Assembly (NCBI GenBank): GCA_014529385.2
Contig: CM043951.1
Location: 112,346,969-112,410,968, forward strand
From: Adiantum capillus-veneris
Taxonomy: Eukaryota > Streptophyta > Polypodiopsida > Polypodiales > Pteridaceae
Length of the DNA stretch: 64,000 nt
Direction: 5' to 3'
A program made the position numbers and the translations under genes. Numbering within the stretch: the stretch's first letter is position 1; every line of letters starts with the position of its first letter. The notes beneath the pieces were generated by a model, which worked only from the letters and a program-made list of their open reading frames with translations, was not told where the DNA came from and searched no databases. This document shows, in pieces, positions 23,354-34,501 of this stretch.

Positions 23354-24611
23354 TGATGGGGGCTTTTCACAAGCGTGGCTCCCATACCCCTCTTCTCTCG
23401 TCCCCACCCCATGAAAACCCCCTCTTAGGGAGGGAGTGATAAAAGGCATTGGAAAAAGTAAGAAAAAAAAAAAGTATGATTATGTAAATATATGAGAAAG
23501 GTAAAATTGGCCACCTCATGCCTCCGGGGCAGCCCATCCCCACCTTGCCTCCTTTTTCTTCACTATTGCCCCGCCGTGTGTCCCTTTTCCTCTCCTCCAC
23601 TCAAAAGGTCAACCCCCTCTCTCTTCCCCTTGTCCTTTCTCTCTCCCCTAAAGCTACCCCACCTCTCACCAATAATGCATTCTAACTCACCAATAATGCA
23701 CCCTAACTCGCATGCAACTTATGCTATCTTCCAAAATAGTATACCCCACCCCCCCTTTCTCTCTCCTATCATATCCCATGACCCAAATACCCCCCTCTCT
23801 CTCTAAAGGGCGCCATGTCTCTTGTCTTGTAGCTAAATAACCTCCCCCACACTCACACACACTTAGTTTCACTGAAAAAGGTGCCCACAGACCCATCCCC
23901 ACCCAGTGGTTACCTGACTTTTCTTGTGTTCACACACATCTGCACACAGATTCACCTCTGAACACACTCCCCTCTCTCCCCTCTTGTAATTACTTTATTC
24001 TCCATGTCACCTCTCATTTTCCATTCACCCATCTCTCTCTCTCTCTTAGTCTCTCTCTCATGAGACTGCTGTTCTGGCACATATACACACAGCCAGACAG
24101 GTGGGGCCCACAATCACATGGCCAATGTAGATAATGATTTCTTCATTTCTAAATTCTAGAATTTCTCCCCCCTCCTCCCCTATATAAAGAGGGGTCACCA
24201 TCACACTAAAGACACACACACCCACACCATCACCATCACCGCAATCACCATGCTCGTCTTGAGCATGACCTCTACACCCTTGGGCTATTGAAGATGAAGG
24301 GAAACTAAATGAAGGATGATGGCCGTAACCCTCGTGCGAGTCTTCGCCATCAACTCCCACCTATCCGCCATGTGCTCTACCACGCTCTCCCTTCTCATTC
24401 CCCTACCCTATGCTCCCCATTTCATCGCCTAATTCTCTAAATAAAGCTTGAGGTTTTGTGAGTATGTTTTCTTGCAATGTTTTGCCCATGTGAGGTGTGC
24501 GGAATCGCCACCTAGTCTTGTGTTTTAGAGTGAGCTTTTGTATATGTGAAGGGTGTTCGGATTCGCCATCCTTTTGTGATGCCTAAGTACTAAGCCGCTA
24601 TACCCCCTCCC

Positions 24612-24659
<48 letters not shown>

Positions 24660-24871
24660 TTGATCTCATTCCCTTTCCTTTTCATCATTACTCCCAAGCA
24701 TCCATCTCTCTTGGATGAAAACTTTGTTATGGTGGTGTGTTGTTTGCGTCCTAGCCGCTGAAGCTAGGTGGTGCCCCCTGTTTGATTCACCATGACAGGC
24801 TCGAGGCGCGCCATTCGGTTCCCCGGTGTTTTAGAGGCCGTCGGGGTTCGGGGTTCGCTTTGCTCCCGTCA
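23354..24871 (-). mobile_element. Solo LTR, gypsy type, inserted in G2 RNase H
   Basis: On the minus strand it runs TGACGGGAGC...CCCCATCA (1518 bp) and is flanked by CTGT on both sides (23350-23353, 24872-24875). There is no internal region, so it is a solo LTR left by LTR-LTR recombination. It is the same family as 1-1158, in the opposite orientation. A (CT)n microsatellite lies at about 24612-24655. A 4-bp duplication is short for plant gypsy elements; one more base matches with a mismatch. Confidence 0.85.
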
Positions 24872-25689
24872 CTGTATTGCAAGGTTTATTTACTAGGTAC
24901 AAAAGAGCTTGATGATCCGTGAAGAACACAAATTTTTTTGCAAGCAAATAATGCCGAAATTTCTTTACAGCATAAATCATTCCTAGCCCTTCCCTCTAGG
25001 TGGTTGTGTAGTTCTTTTCTGCACTGTTTAACTTTCGGCTCTCATAGAAAACCAAAAAATCCATTGTTCCGTCTCCAGGTTGAGCTAGAATACTTCCAAT
25101 GGCATATGCTGAAGCATCAATGTGCACATGGAATATATTTTCCTAATCTGGTGCCTTTAATACAAGTGCTAATATAAGGTTTTCCTTTAGCTTTTGGAAT
25201 GAAGTTTCACACTCCTCGGTCCACTCAAAATTGACTAGCAACCGATATAGAGGTTGTGCGATAACCGCATACATGTATATGAAGCTTCGATAATATCCGC
25301 AGTGTCCCATGAAGGATTGCACTTGTTTCGCATTAGTAGGCCTGGGCAGGTCTACAATGACTTTGACTTTTTCTAGGTCTGTGGTTATGCCATTTCTTGA
25401 GACAATGTGTCCTAGCTAAGATTCGTCCTTGCTTAACCATAAATACACATTTCTCCGGGTTTAGACAGATTCGATATGTTCTGCACTTTTCAAAGACCTT
25501 TTGCAAATGGTCTATATGTTTCTCTCGCAGAAGAGAGTGCACACACAGGTCATCCATGTAAATTTCTAAGAATATTCTTAGGTATTCCTTGAATGCATGA
25601 GTCATTAACCTCTGGAAAGTGGCTGGTGCATTAGTTAAGCCAAATGGCATAACTCGATATGCATAAATCCCTCATTCTCTGGCAAAGGC
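24872..25689 (-). pseudogene. G2 RT C-terminal part and RNase H
   Basis: Contains the RT block MPFGLTNAPATFQRLM, the active site IYMDDLCVHS, the thumb, the FMGHCGYYRSFI tether, and RNase H (VHIDASAYAIGSILAQPGDG, FVFFTDHQALLYLVNKP). Defects: a TGA at about 25672 (from a likely TGG), a 4-bp insertion near 25415 that shifts the frame, and two in-frame TAG codons in RNase H. The upstream RT half lies at 34694-34980 beyond copia1; the frames join exactly across that insertion. Confidence 0.9.
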
Positions 25690-25872
25690 TAAAGGAGTAC
25701 TAGCGGAAGTGCGACGCGAGAGAGAGTGCGAGAAGAAGAGAACGACGATATGGTGAACTCGCTCTACTGTAATGTAGTGAGTTCTTATTAGGTTTTTACA
25801 AAAAAATATGTGTACATACCTGGCAACCCGCCCACTTACCTGGGCGACCACATTGGGCTTTATACCCCAACA
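25690..25872 (-). repeat. copia1 3' LTR
   Basis: Element-strand start TGTTGGGGTATAAAGCCC, end TACTCCTTTA. The PPT AAGTGGGAGGT (25873-25883, minus) directly precedes it. The last dinucleotide is TA rather than CA, a point change relative to the 5' LTR. Confidence 0.92.
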
Positions 25873-25961
25873 ACCTCCCACTTAAAGTCCAATGTGGTAC
25901 TTTAAGTGTGAGAGAAGCTACTATACAAGCTAATATACAAGAGATGTAGAGAAGTGATGTA

Positions 25962-26870
25962 CTACCCTACACCTAACTGCTTGGGAAAATGCGCAAAGCT
26001 CTCTGAGGGAAGTCCTTTTGTAAGTAGATCAGCAGGATTTTCTGTGGTGTGAACTTTGACAAGCTGAAGTTGATTATCCTCGAGCATTTCCCTGATGAAA
26101 TGATACTTCACATCCACATGCTTTGTCTTTGAGTGATAAACTGGATTGCGAGCCAATTGTATAGCACTTTGACTATCACAATATAACACACGCATCTCTT
26201 CTTTGATTCCCAAGTCTGTTACTAGTCGATTAAGACAAATTGATTCTTTGCATGCCTCTGATGCTGCAACATATTCAGCCTCTGTAGTAGACTGAGTAAC
26301 ACAATCTTGTAATCTAGAACTCCATGATACTGCTCCACCAGCCAATGTAAAGACATACCCTGACGTAGACCTCCGGTTGTCTAAGTCACCTACATAATCT
26401 GAGTCTGTAAAACCCTTTACACTTAGCTCCTGACTCCCATAGCATATACGCATATTCTTTGTAGCTTTCAGGTATCTCAATATTCCTTTCACTACCTCCC
26501 AATGTTTCTTGCCTAGGTTTGACATGTATCGACTTACTACTCCCACTGCAAATGCAATGTCTGGGCGAGTAGCAATCATTGCATACATCAAACTACCCAC
26601 TGCAGACGCATATGGAATCTTATCCATTTCAGCCTGTTCTTCCTCAGACACAGGACAATCTTGTTTGCTAAGTTTCACATATGGTGGCAATGGAACACTC
26701 AGTGCCTTTCCCTTCTCCATATTGAAACGTTGCAAAACCTTGTCAATATACTCTGTTTGAGATAACCAAATCAACTTCTTTGATCTGTCTCTCTCAATGC
26801 GCATACCAAGTATATGACTTGCCTCACCCATGTCTTTCATGTCAAACGATTTTGCCATCTCTGACTTCAA
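25962..26870 (-). pseudogene. copia1 RT end and RNase H
   Basis: Contains the RT tail (HILGMRIERDRSKKLIWLSQ, YASAVGSLMYAMIATRPDIA) and RNase H (TDSDYVGDLDNRRSTSGYVF, AVSWSSRLQDCVTQSTTEAEYVAASEA, LYCDSQSAIQLARNP, KHVDVKYHFIRE, PADLLTKGLP). It would degrade the RNA strand in cDNA synthesis. A frameshift near 26868 separates it from the upstream RT. Confidence 0.93.
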
Positions 26871-28894
26871 AGTGAAATTTCTTCCAAGTGCTTGCCACCA
26901 ATCAACATGTCATCCACATACAAAATAAGGATTAGCCAACTACCATCCTTAGCCTTCTTTGTATATAGACAGTGATCGAACTCACTACGTTTGTAGCCTT
27001 GAGAAAGCATAAACTTGTGGAATTTATGGTACCATGCCCTCGGTGATTGTTTTAATCCATAAAGACTCTTTAACAACTGGCATACCCAATCTTCCTTGCC
27101 TTTCTCAACAAACCCTTCTGGCTGTTGCATGTAAATTTCCACATCTAAATCACCATGCAAGAACGTTGTCTTCACATCTATTTAGTGCAACACCAAATCT
27201 AATATGGCAACCAATGCAAGAAAGTATCTCAATGTAGTCATCTTGACCACCGGAGAGAAGACTTCATCAAAGTCAATGCCTTGTTCTTGCTTAAAGCCCT
27301 TGGCAACAAGCCTTGCTTTGTACTTTGGCTGACTATCATGAGCGGTGATCTTATACCTGTAAACCCATTTACAAGGTAGAGCCTTTTTGCCCCGTGGTAA
27401 TTTAACTAGCTTCCATGTCTGGTTTTTATGCAGAGCTGTCATCTCTGACTGCATGGCCAATTGCCAATTCCCGGAGTCCTTCATTTGCACTGCTTCCTTG
27501 TAACATGAAGGCTCATTGCAATCAGTCAACATGACATAGTTCATAGATGGAACAAACCTATCAGGAGGTCGCGTGACACGTCTAGATCTACGCACAATAG
27601 GTGGCTCAGGCTCAGCCACAACCTGTGGTTCCACTCTATCCTGTCCTTGCTCCTCTTGAGCCCTGACATTTTGTCTTGCACGTGCAGGTCCATCTTCTTG
27701 GAAGACAACTCTTCTAATCTCCTCAACCCTCTCTGGTTTAGAATGATATTTGGATTCATTAAAGTGAACATCATTGCTGCGGACAACCTTTCTGGATTCG
27801 GGATCCCAAAGTCTGTACCCCATCTCACCAGAATTACCAAATCCTAGAAAGATGCACTTTCTACTCTTTGGCTCAAGTTTGTTCCTAAATTCCTTTGGAA
27901 CGTGAGTATATGCCTCACAGCCAAAGACTTTGAGATGCTTGTAAGAGGGCATTTTGCCTGACCATACCATCTCTGGCACTGAATCCTTCTGCAAAACCTT
28001 GCTAGGAGATCTATTTACAAGATGAACAGCTGTTGATACAGCTTCAGCCCAAAACCCATTTGGCAGTTGTGCATTAGACAACATACTTCTGACCTTCTCT
28101 TGTATGGTCCTATTCATCCTCTCAGCAACACCATTTTGAGGAGGATTGTAAGGAGCAGTAAGTTCACGTTTTATACCTTTTGACTCACAAAAGTCCTGAA
28201 AGGCCTTTGAAACATACTCTCCACCATTGTCAGTGCGTAAGCATTTAAGCTTCTTGCCACTCTGATTCTCCACAAGTGTCACAAACGTTTTGAAAACACT
28301 AAACGCTTCATCCTTGTGCTTGAGAAAGTAAACCCATACTTTCCTCGAGTAATCATCTATAAATGTCATAAAGTAAGAAGCTCCCCCTAGAGATAGGTTA
28401 GGCATAGGTCCCCACAAATCACTATGAACAAGTGCCAACTGTGTATCTCTTCTACTGCTTCTATGCTTATGTGGCTGCTGTGTTTGCTTACCATACAGAC
28501 AATGTTCACAGAATTCAAAATCATTAAATGAAAAGCTAGGCAAATAACCAGAACGAGACAAGATTTCCATTCCCTTCTTGGACATATGTCCTAATCGGCT
28601 ATGCCACAAAGAAACGTTCGGCTGCTTGGTTACATTGATTACATTTTTAGAGACATTTGATACATAAATCATGTAAAGTCCTCCAGAATTTACTCCATGT
28701 GCTACTGTCATAGAACCCTTGGATATCTTCCACATGTTTAGTCCAAAAGTGGTGACGTAGCCAGCATCATCAAGTAAACCTGTGCTGATCAAGCTCTTTG
28801 TAATTGCGAGAACATGTCTCACATTCTTGAGCGTGAAAGAAGAGCCATTCTGAAACTTCAATTGAACATCTCCAACACCTAAGATCTCACATGT
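26867..28894 (-). pseudogene. copia1 integrase and reverse transcriptase
   Basis: Integrase: zinc finger HSRLGH...CEHCLYGK, core [19 protein letters not shown] and [10 protein letters not shown] (the DDE set). Then a variable acidic linker ([20 protein letters not shown]) and [57 protein letters not shown] and the active site LYVDDMLIGG. A TAA at 27182-27184 (likely from CAA) interrupts RT just before DVKTTFLHGDL. The domain sequence most resembles the Tork/Tnt1 group; that placement is by eye. Confidence 0.92.
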
Positions 28895-29313
28895 CTACCC
28901 ATTGCCTAGCCGAACATGATCTTTAGTGGTCACATAAGAAGTAAACCACTCCTTGTTTGGAGACACATGAAGTGATGCCCCTGAGTCTATAATCCAGTCA
29001 CTCAATGCATTTCCATCAGATGCTGTAAGAAGAGCTGAGTTCATTGTATTTTTCAAGAAGTAGATGTCTCCTGCCACTAGACTATCATCCTCTGCAACAG
29101 TGTTTGTCACATTTATTTCTTGAATCTTCACTGAGGACTTGTTCTTTTCACCATGGTCTTCAGCTTTCACTTTGCCTTTTTCTGCTTTCCATTCTCTGCA
29201 GTCTCTTTTCATGTGACCCTTCTTGCCACAATTGTAGCATTCTATGTCACTCTTGCCTTTAGCACTGCGAGACTTGCTACGAGACTGATTCCTCTTTCCA
29301 CCTTTGTACTTTT
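28895..29313 (-). pseudogene. copia1 gag zinc knuckle and protease
   Basis: Starts right after the TRIM insertion. A CCHC knuckle CYNCGKKGHMKRDC lies at about 29205-29246, followed by a charged spacer and protease DWIIDSGASLHVS. A TAG at 28895-28897 ends the frame after VRLGNG, and the integrase follows in the same frame, so gag and pol were one ORF. Confidence 0.9.
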
Positions 29314-29318
29314 CTTTG

Positions 29319-29460
29319 TGTTGAGCTTATATGTGAAGCTACTCAATATATGGCTTCTCTATATATGGCTCCCAGGTCCCCTCTATATATACATCATCTC
29401 ATGTGTGTATTCTACACACTTTGGGGTTCTACTTCTGTGTTCTCTCCTTCTCTCTCAACA
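29319..29460 (+). repeat. TRIM 5' LTR
   Basis: Starts TGTTGAGCTTATATG and ends TCTCTCTCAACA, with several TATATATA runs. Followed with no gap by the primer site. Confidence 0.93.
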
Positions 29461-29517
29461 TGGTATTAGAGCAGTACGTTTTTGTTTTCGATTTTTCTTC
29501 TGATCAAAATCAATTTT

Positions 29518-30000
29518 GCAGAAACTACCCGCGGGAGAGACTGGAATCGATGTGGTCTACAACTTTGCATAAGGAAGTTTTTTCAAATTTTGCACCGATT
29601 TTGAGTTATCGTTCGCGGACTGCGTACATACCTGAAAAGCAATTTCCGCTTTTTGTTTTTGATTTTTCTGCTAATTGAAAACGATTTTGCAGAAACTATT
29701 CGCTCGGGAGACCGGAATCGATGTGGTCTACAACTTTGCAGAAGGAAGTGTTTTCAAATTCTGCACTGATTTTGAGTTATCGTTCGCGGACTGCGTACAT
29801 ACCTGAAAAGCAACTTTCGCTTTTTGTTTTTTGATTTTATTTTTTGCAGAAGAAACTACCCGCTATGGGAGACTGGAATTGATGTGGTCTATAACTTTGC
29901 AGAATAAAGTTTCTCTAAATTCTGCACGGATTTTGGGTTATCGTCTCGGACTGCGAATATGTTTGAAAATCAAAATTTTACTTTTTGCTTTTGATTTTTC
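29518..30000 (+). repeat. Three tandem repeats inside the TRIM
   Basis: Units start at about 29518, 29689 and 29846 (171 and 157 bp apart), each beginning GCAGAAACTA or a close form and containing GGAATCGATGTGGTCTA and GACTGCGTACATACCTGAAA. Non-coding. Confidence 0.8.
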
Positions 30001-30239
30001 TCATAATTGAAAACTTCTCAATTATATTTTTCTTCATCAATCATATATTTGTTACTGATGTAACTTTGCTGCAGAAGCCAGTTACACATCGTTCCGATTC
30101 AGTCGAGCCGTTGATGATCGTCCAAATTCTATCGAGCTACTGTTGGTACATGATCTTTTGTTATATGATATACTCGTTCATTGATTCTCGTATAATTATT
30201 CTTTTAGAGATATAGTTTACGTCGTTTTATTGATAATTC

Positions 30240-30720
30240 TCATTGATACCATAGTGATTTTGATGGTACCATGATGATGTTTTGTTAATACTTTGGTCAT
30301 GGTGATTTTCGTTGATACCATGATGATATGTCATTGATACCATGGTTATTCTCGGTGGTGCCATGATGATATTTCATTGATACCATGGTTATTCTCGGTG
30401 ATGCCATGATGATGTTTCGTTGATACCATGGTTATTCGCGGTGATGCCATGATGTTGTTTCGTTGATTCCATGGTGATTTTTGTTGATACCATGATGACG
30501 TTTTGTTGATACCATGGTTATTCTCGGTGATACCATGATGTTGTTTCGTTGATACCATGGTTATTCTCGGTGATGCCATGATGATGTTTCGTTGATACCA
30601 TGGTTATTCTCGGTGATGCCATGATGTTGTTTCGTTGATACAATGATTATTCTCGGTGATATCATGATGCTTTTCGTTGATACCATGGTCATTTATTCAT
30701 TTTTATTGATATAATGATGA
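30240..30720 (+). repeat. Minisatellite inside the TRIM
   Basis: About ten diverged copies of a unit near 44 bp, built from TTGATACCATGGTTATTC, TCGGTGATGCCATGATG and TTTCG. An antisense frame across it (30346-30579) is a by-product of the repeat and not a gene. Confidence 0.85.
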
Positions 30721-31401
30721 TATTTTGTTAATACTTTGATGGTATTCATTGATCACTACATTGATAAATGTTGTTTTATGTAGTATATACACATATCATT
30801 TGTATCACGTAATCACACATTTTGTACTTTTACGTTTATACTTTATGTACCATATGTTGTCGTGCGTATATATGTCGTCAAAAGAGTGGCGTCGCGAACC
30901 ATCTCTTATGGCATTGTGAACGTAATTATTTCATTAACGATGCTAATAATTTTCATGACATGTTTTTTTTGGAGTCTATGATCTATGTAGGATTGATCAA
31001 AGAATTGATTTTATGAAGACAAACTTGGTGACAATAAAAGATTTATGAAGATATGTTTGGTGATGCCATATTGATGATAACATGAAGACATGTTTGGTGA
31101 TGCGATATTGATGACAAGCTACACAGCAGATTCACGGAGACACTTTTGATTACAAGCTAATCGATAGCTTTTATACCTCTTTATTGAACCTTTGTATTCA
31201 TTATTGTATTTGATAGGATAGGAGTAATGTAACTCCTCATAAAACATTCATTGTAAAAGGAGTGATGTAGCTCCTCGTAAACATTTGTATATTTAATGAT
31301 TTTTATAATATAACGGTGGGTGTATATAGAGCTGTGGGTTTTTCCCTTGATCCCCCAAGGGTTTTTTCATCCACAGTTAGGGACCCTTATTTGAGTGGGG
31401 G

Positions 31402-31543
31402 TGTTGAGCTTATATGTGAAGCTACTCAATATATGGCTTCTCTATATATGGCACCCAGGTCCCCTCTATATATACATCATCTCATGTGTGTATTCTACAC
31501 ACTTTGGGGTTCTACTTCTGTGTTCTCTCCTTCTCTCTCAACA
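31402..31543 (+). repeat. TRIM 3' LTR
   Basis: Identical to the 5' LTR except for one T/A difference in GGCTCCCAGG/GGCACCCAGG. Confidence 0.93.
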
Positions 31544-31548
31544 CTTTG

Positions 31549-31848
31549 GTCCTTCCCCTGACAACTAAGGCTGTTCCTTTGCCTTTGTTCATTGTCCTTC
31601 TATTGGTTTTTTCAGTAAGCAGACTTCCTTCTACACCTGCTATGTTCAAACCATCTGGAGGTGCAGAATTACTCAAAGCTGTGCGAAAAGTGTCCCAAAT
31701 TTCCGGCAATGTGATCAACAGGAACATAGCTCTAACAGGTTCATCAAACTTGACACCTTGAGCTGACAACTGACTATAGATTGTGTTGAATTCATTTAGA
31801 TGATTGGACATAGGTGTCCCTTCTTTCATCTTCAAGTCAACAAGCTTC
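31549..31848 (-). pseudogene. copia1 gag, middle part
   Basis: KKLVDLKMKEGTPMSNHLNE and LLITLPEIWDTFRTAL are the conserved UBN2/copia gag region. It joins in frame to 33176-33494 upstream across the TIR element and to 29313 downstream across the TRIM. Confidence 0.9.
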
Positions 31849-31852
31849 TTAA

Positions 31853-33171
31853 CACTAGGTTGGTAATGGGACACTTTTATGTCCTGTTAAGTGACCATTT
31901 TCCTTGAATTATGTCAAGAGTTTCAAAATGGATTTTGAGGTTCTATCTGTCTAGAAAGTTGTCTCATGAGCTGAAAAAAACTTGATTTTTTTTTGGAATA
32001 TCAATTCTATCTTTAACCTTGTCCTTGCACAACATTCACAACCTAAACTGTGTGAAAAAACGGGTCCTGTTTTTGGCTTTTTTCAACTTTTTGCAACTAT
32101 ACCACTCTAGAATTCATGTTTGTGAGATCTGTAATGCTAGAGAAATATCTTTAGTAGTCCTCAACATGTCCTGATGCTTCTAGGGAGAAATAAATGTTAA
32201 AGTTGTAAGTTATGACCAAATTACAAAAATTGTCAAATCCTGTTTTTTAGCCAATTTTAGCTCTTCTATGATTTTTTTGGTGGCTTTCATGATATCCAAA
32301 TGCAGTTTTGATTTTCTATGTTGCATATTGTAACATAAAGCTAATATTCCTTGAGTTTTGGGGCACCTAATACCCTATTTTGCATAGTAGACAACGATGG
32401 TTGATTTTCTCAATTATAGAAGAAAACGAAACATTCTAGTATATCAAGTATAGCTTTTTCAATATTGTTAGTTTCTTGTGGCAACTACATGAATTTTGTA
32501 GGTAGTAACCATATCTAGTCATAAGGATCAAATTTGGCTAGATATTGAATAGTTTCTATGGGATTCTACAACTCATAATGTTGAACCCAGTTTTTTCATG
32601 TTTGCTGTATTTATCACTTCATCTCTGTCCCCAAGACTCCCCTTGGTAAGAGATGTATTATTCTTTTGACATGCTCCATGGCTCCTTATGAACCTAAAGG
32701 ACAATAGGGAACTAAGAAAACATGCATATATTATTTGTATTGAGTGTGGCTATAGAAACTTTGATGATAGGTTTGCAGAATGGAAAAAATTCAACTTTTT
32801 TGTACCTATTTCTTTTGGCAAAACAAAAAATAGTGAGTGAGAAGCAATCATATGTTCTGATCACCAACCCATTGAAGTTAACTAGGGAATTTATCTCAAG
32901 TCCTACAAAAATACCTAATCTTATTTTTATGTAACAAAACGTAAGAAATGACTATTTTTATGAAAATGTACCGGTCCATCAACTTTGGAGGCTTGGTGTG
33001 ACCAAAAGATGAGAAATTTTACAAGTTTCTTATTTTTTCCATGTGTAGTACGCCTTGAACTATAACCTCATGAAAGGATTTTACAAGATGAGTGGATCTA
33101 CTATGGTTTTGGAGGTTTTTTCAAAACCCTGAAAGGACACTTTTATGTCCTGTTAGGTTACCAACCTAGTG
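31853..33171. mobile_element. Non-autonomous TIR DNA element, copy B (TTAA target), inside copia1 gag
   Basis: Same 14-bp terminal repeats and internal sequence as 2815-4153, roughly 96% identical by eye. Flanked by TTAA (31849-31852, 33172-33175). Removing the element plus one TTAA makes the gag frame continuous through a conserved motif, which fixes the target-site interpretation. No transposase. Confidence 0.9.
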
Positions 33172-33175
33172 TTAA

Positions 33176-33494
33176 GCCAGTATACCTGTGAAGCTGCACT
33201 CTGCTTCTCATAAAGATCACTCAGCTTTAACCATGCTTGATAAGCCGACATCTCGTCCGCTACATTGAAGTAAACGCTTTCTGCCAAAGTCAGCATAATG
33301 GTAGAAAGTGCCAATTCATCCATTTCGCTCCATTCATCTTCGTCCATATCTTCTGGTTTTATCCCCTTGAGCTTTATAGGTTTTATCTGCTTGTTTTGTA
33401 CCAACACGTGCCAAATCTGCTTCTTCCACAATGGGAAATTGGTTCCATCCAGCTTCTTGATATTGTAAAGAGCAGTGTCCTTTGATCCAGCCAT
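33176..33494 (-). pseudogene. copia1 gag, N-terminal part
   Basis: Starts MAGSKDTALYNIKKLDGTNF with FPLWKKQIWHVL, the typical opening of copia gag (the DUF4219/UBN2 region), and runs into the TIR element after QVYWL. Confidence 0.9.
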
Positions 33495-34487
33495 AGCTAC
33501 GCTTCACAGTAGTTTACTTTCCTGGGAAAAATTCGGCAGAGTTTCCCCTGTAAACTGACCTCTGAACCAATATCAACCTGTCAAATGAACCAAGAAAGCT
33601 TCAGATTCTGCATAAATTTTGGCAGAGTCTCCTTTGTAAAATGGCTCTGGCGTACTCAAAAACACTGTCTCTCTGACATTGTAAGCTACGGGTAAACCTG
33701 TCCTGCACCTGTACTGTCTCTCACTGTCGTGTCACTGTCCTGTAAGCATAGACTATGACAATGCCTCAACGGCAGTAAAGCAAAGATGCAATCCCAACTG
33801 TCTAACTCACAGTCAATACATCCTAGCTGCCTATCTAAGGGTGCTCGAGGGATTGCTCCAAGACCTGTATCACCGAAAGGATCTCAACATTCGAGAATCC
33901 CCCATCTCAATAAAACCTCACTCCACCCTCAACAAAGGCTGCAGTAAATCTAACCGTACATAGACTTCCCACAAAGTCATACATCCACAAATTTCCCACT
34001 ATATGCTGTAATCACTGCGACGGTTGTTTGCTGCGTGACTCACAGCCAGCAAACCCTCAACAGACATACATCATCTCTGACAATACATCCCATGTGGAAG
34101 TACCTGCAATGTCACGATGAAATCTGGAATATCAAGCAGCAAACACAAGCTACCTGATGAACTAGTGGATGTCGCCTATAGTCTGTGTGTAGATGCGCCT
34201 GTGTCGTATGTGACACGCCTCCAAGAACTATGAGCCATCCTTTGATGTGTAGACAGCCACAAATCAACACTCTGGGAGTGTCGATATCCTCAGCACCTGC
34301 AATCGTAGGCCGAAAACCCCAAATTTGCAGAGTCGGATCTGCACCCGTCGAGACCACGTAGTTGAAAATGGCCTGCGCAGACCTTTGTCATAGCCGAACG
34401 TTGGCTGTGTCTTCGCCTGTCGAATTTCACTCCAATCTGAGTTGGTGACTCTAGCCTCCTGCAGTGCTGTCTCGAGCCTCGATCTGA
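33495..34487 (-). other. copia1 5' leader
   Basis: About 1 kb between PBS and gag, no supported frame. One stretch, about 33840-33960 (ACCTGTATCACCGAAAGGATCTC), resembles 12320-12400 in the G1 leader, an unexpected similarity between a copia and a gypsy leader. Confidence 0.6.
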
Positions 34488-34499
34488 GCTCTGATACCA
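34488..34499 (-). other. copia1 primer-binding site (initiator tRNA-Met)
   Basis: TGGTATCAGAGC on the minus strand, two bases inside the 5' LTR end. This is the standard copia primer site. Confidence 0.93.
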
Positions 34500-34501
34500 G
34501 T

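Larger units (their letters stand above)
29319..31543 (+). mobile_element. TRIM-like non-autonomous LTR element inserted in copia1 gag
   Basis: LTRs of 142 bp (29319-29460, 31402-31543) differ at one position. The target duplication is CTTTG (29314-29318, 31544-31548). An initiator-Met-type PBS TGGTATTAGAGC (29461-29472) and a PPT GAGTGGGGG (31393-31401) adjoin the LTRs, so it is in plus orientation. No coding region lies inside its 2.2 kb. The 66 bp before the 3' LTR match the same part of copia2 closely, so copia2-type elements probably moved it. It disrupts gag without changing the flanking frames. Confidence 0.93.

Noticed and set aside
23367-23600. Frame shared with 912-1145 as a conserved gene
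   Set aside because: Both lie in copies of one LTR; the similarity is explained by the repeat.
24612-24655. (CT)n run as a regulatory GAGA element
   Set aside because: Simple microsatellite within a solo LTR; nothing else supports regulation.
30346-30579. Repeat protein encoded antisense in the TRIM
   Set aside because: The frame is the reverse translation of a 44-bp minisatellite and not an independent coding signal.
30240-30720. CRISPR-like array
   Set aside because: Units are contiguous and diverged with no unique spacers; the context is a plant retroelement.
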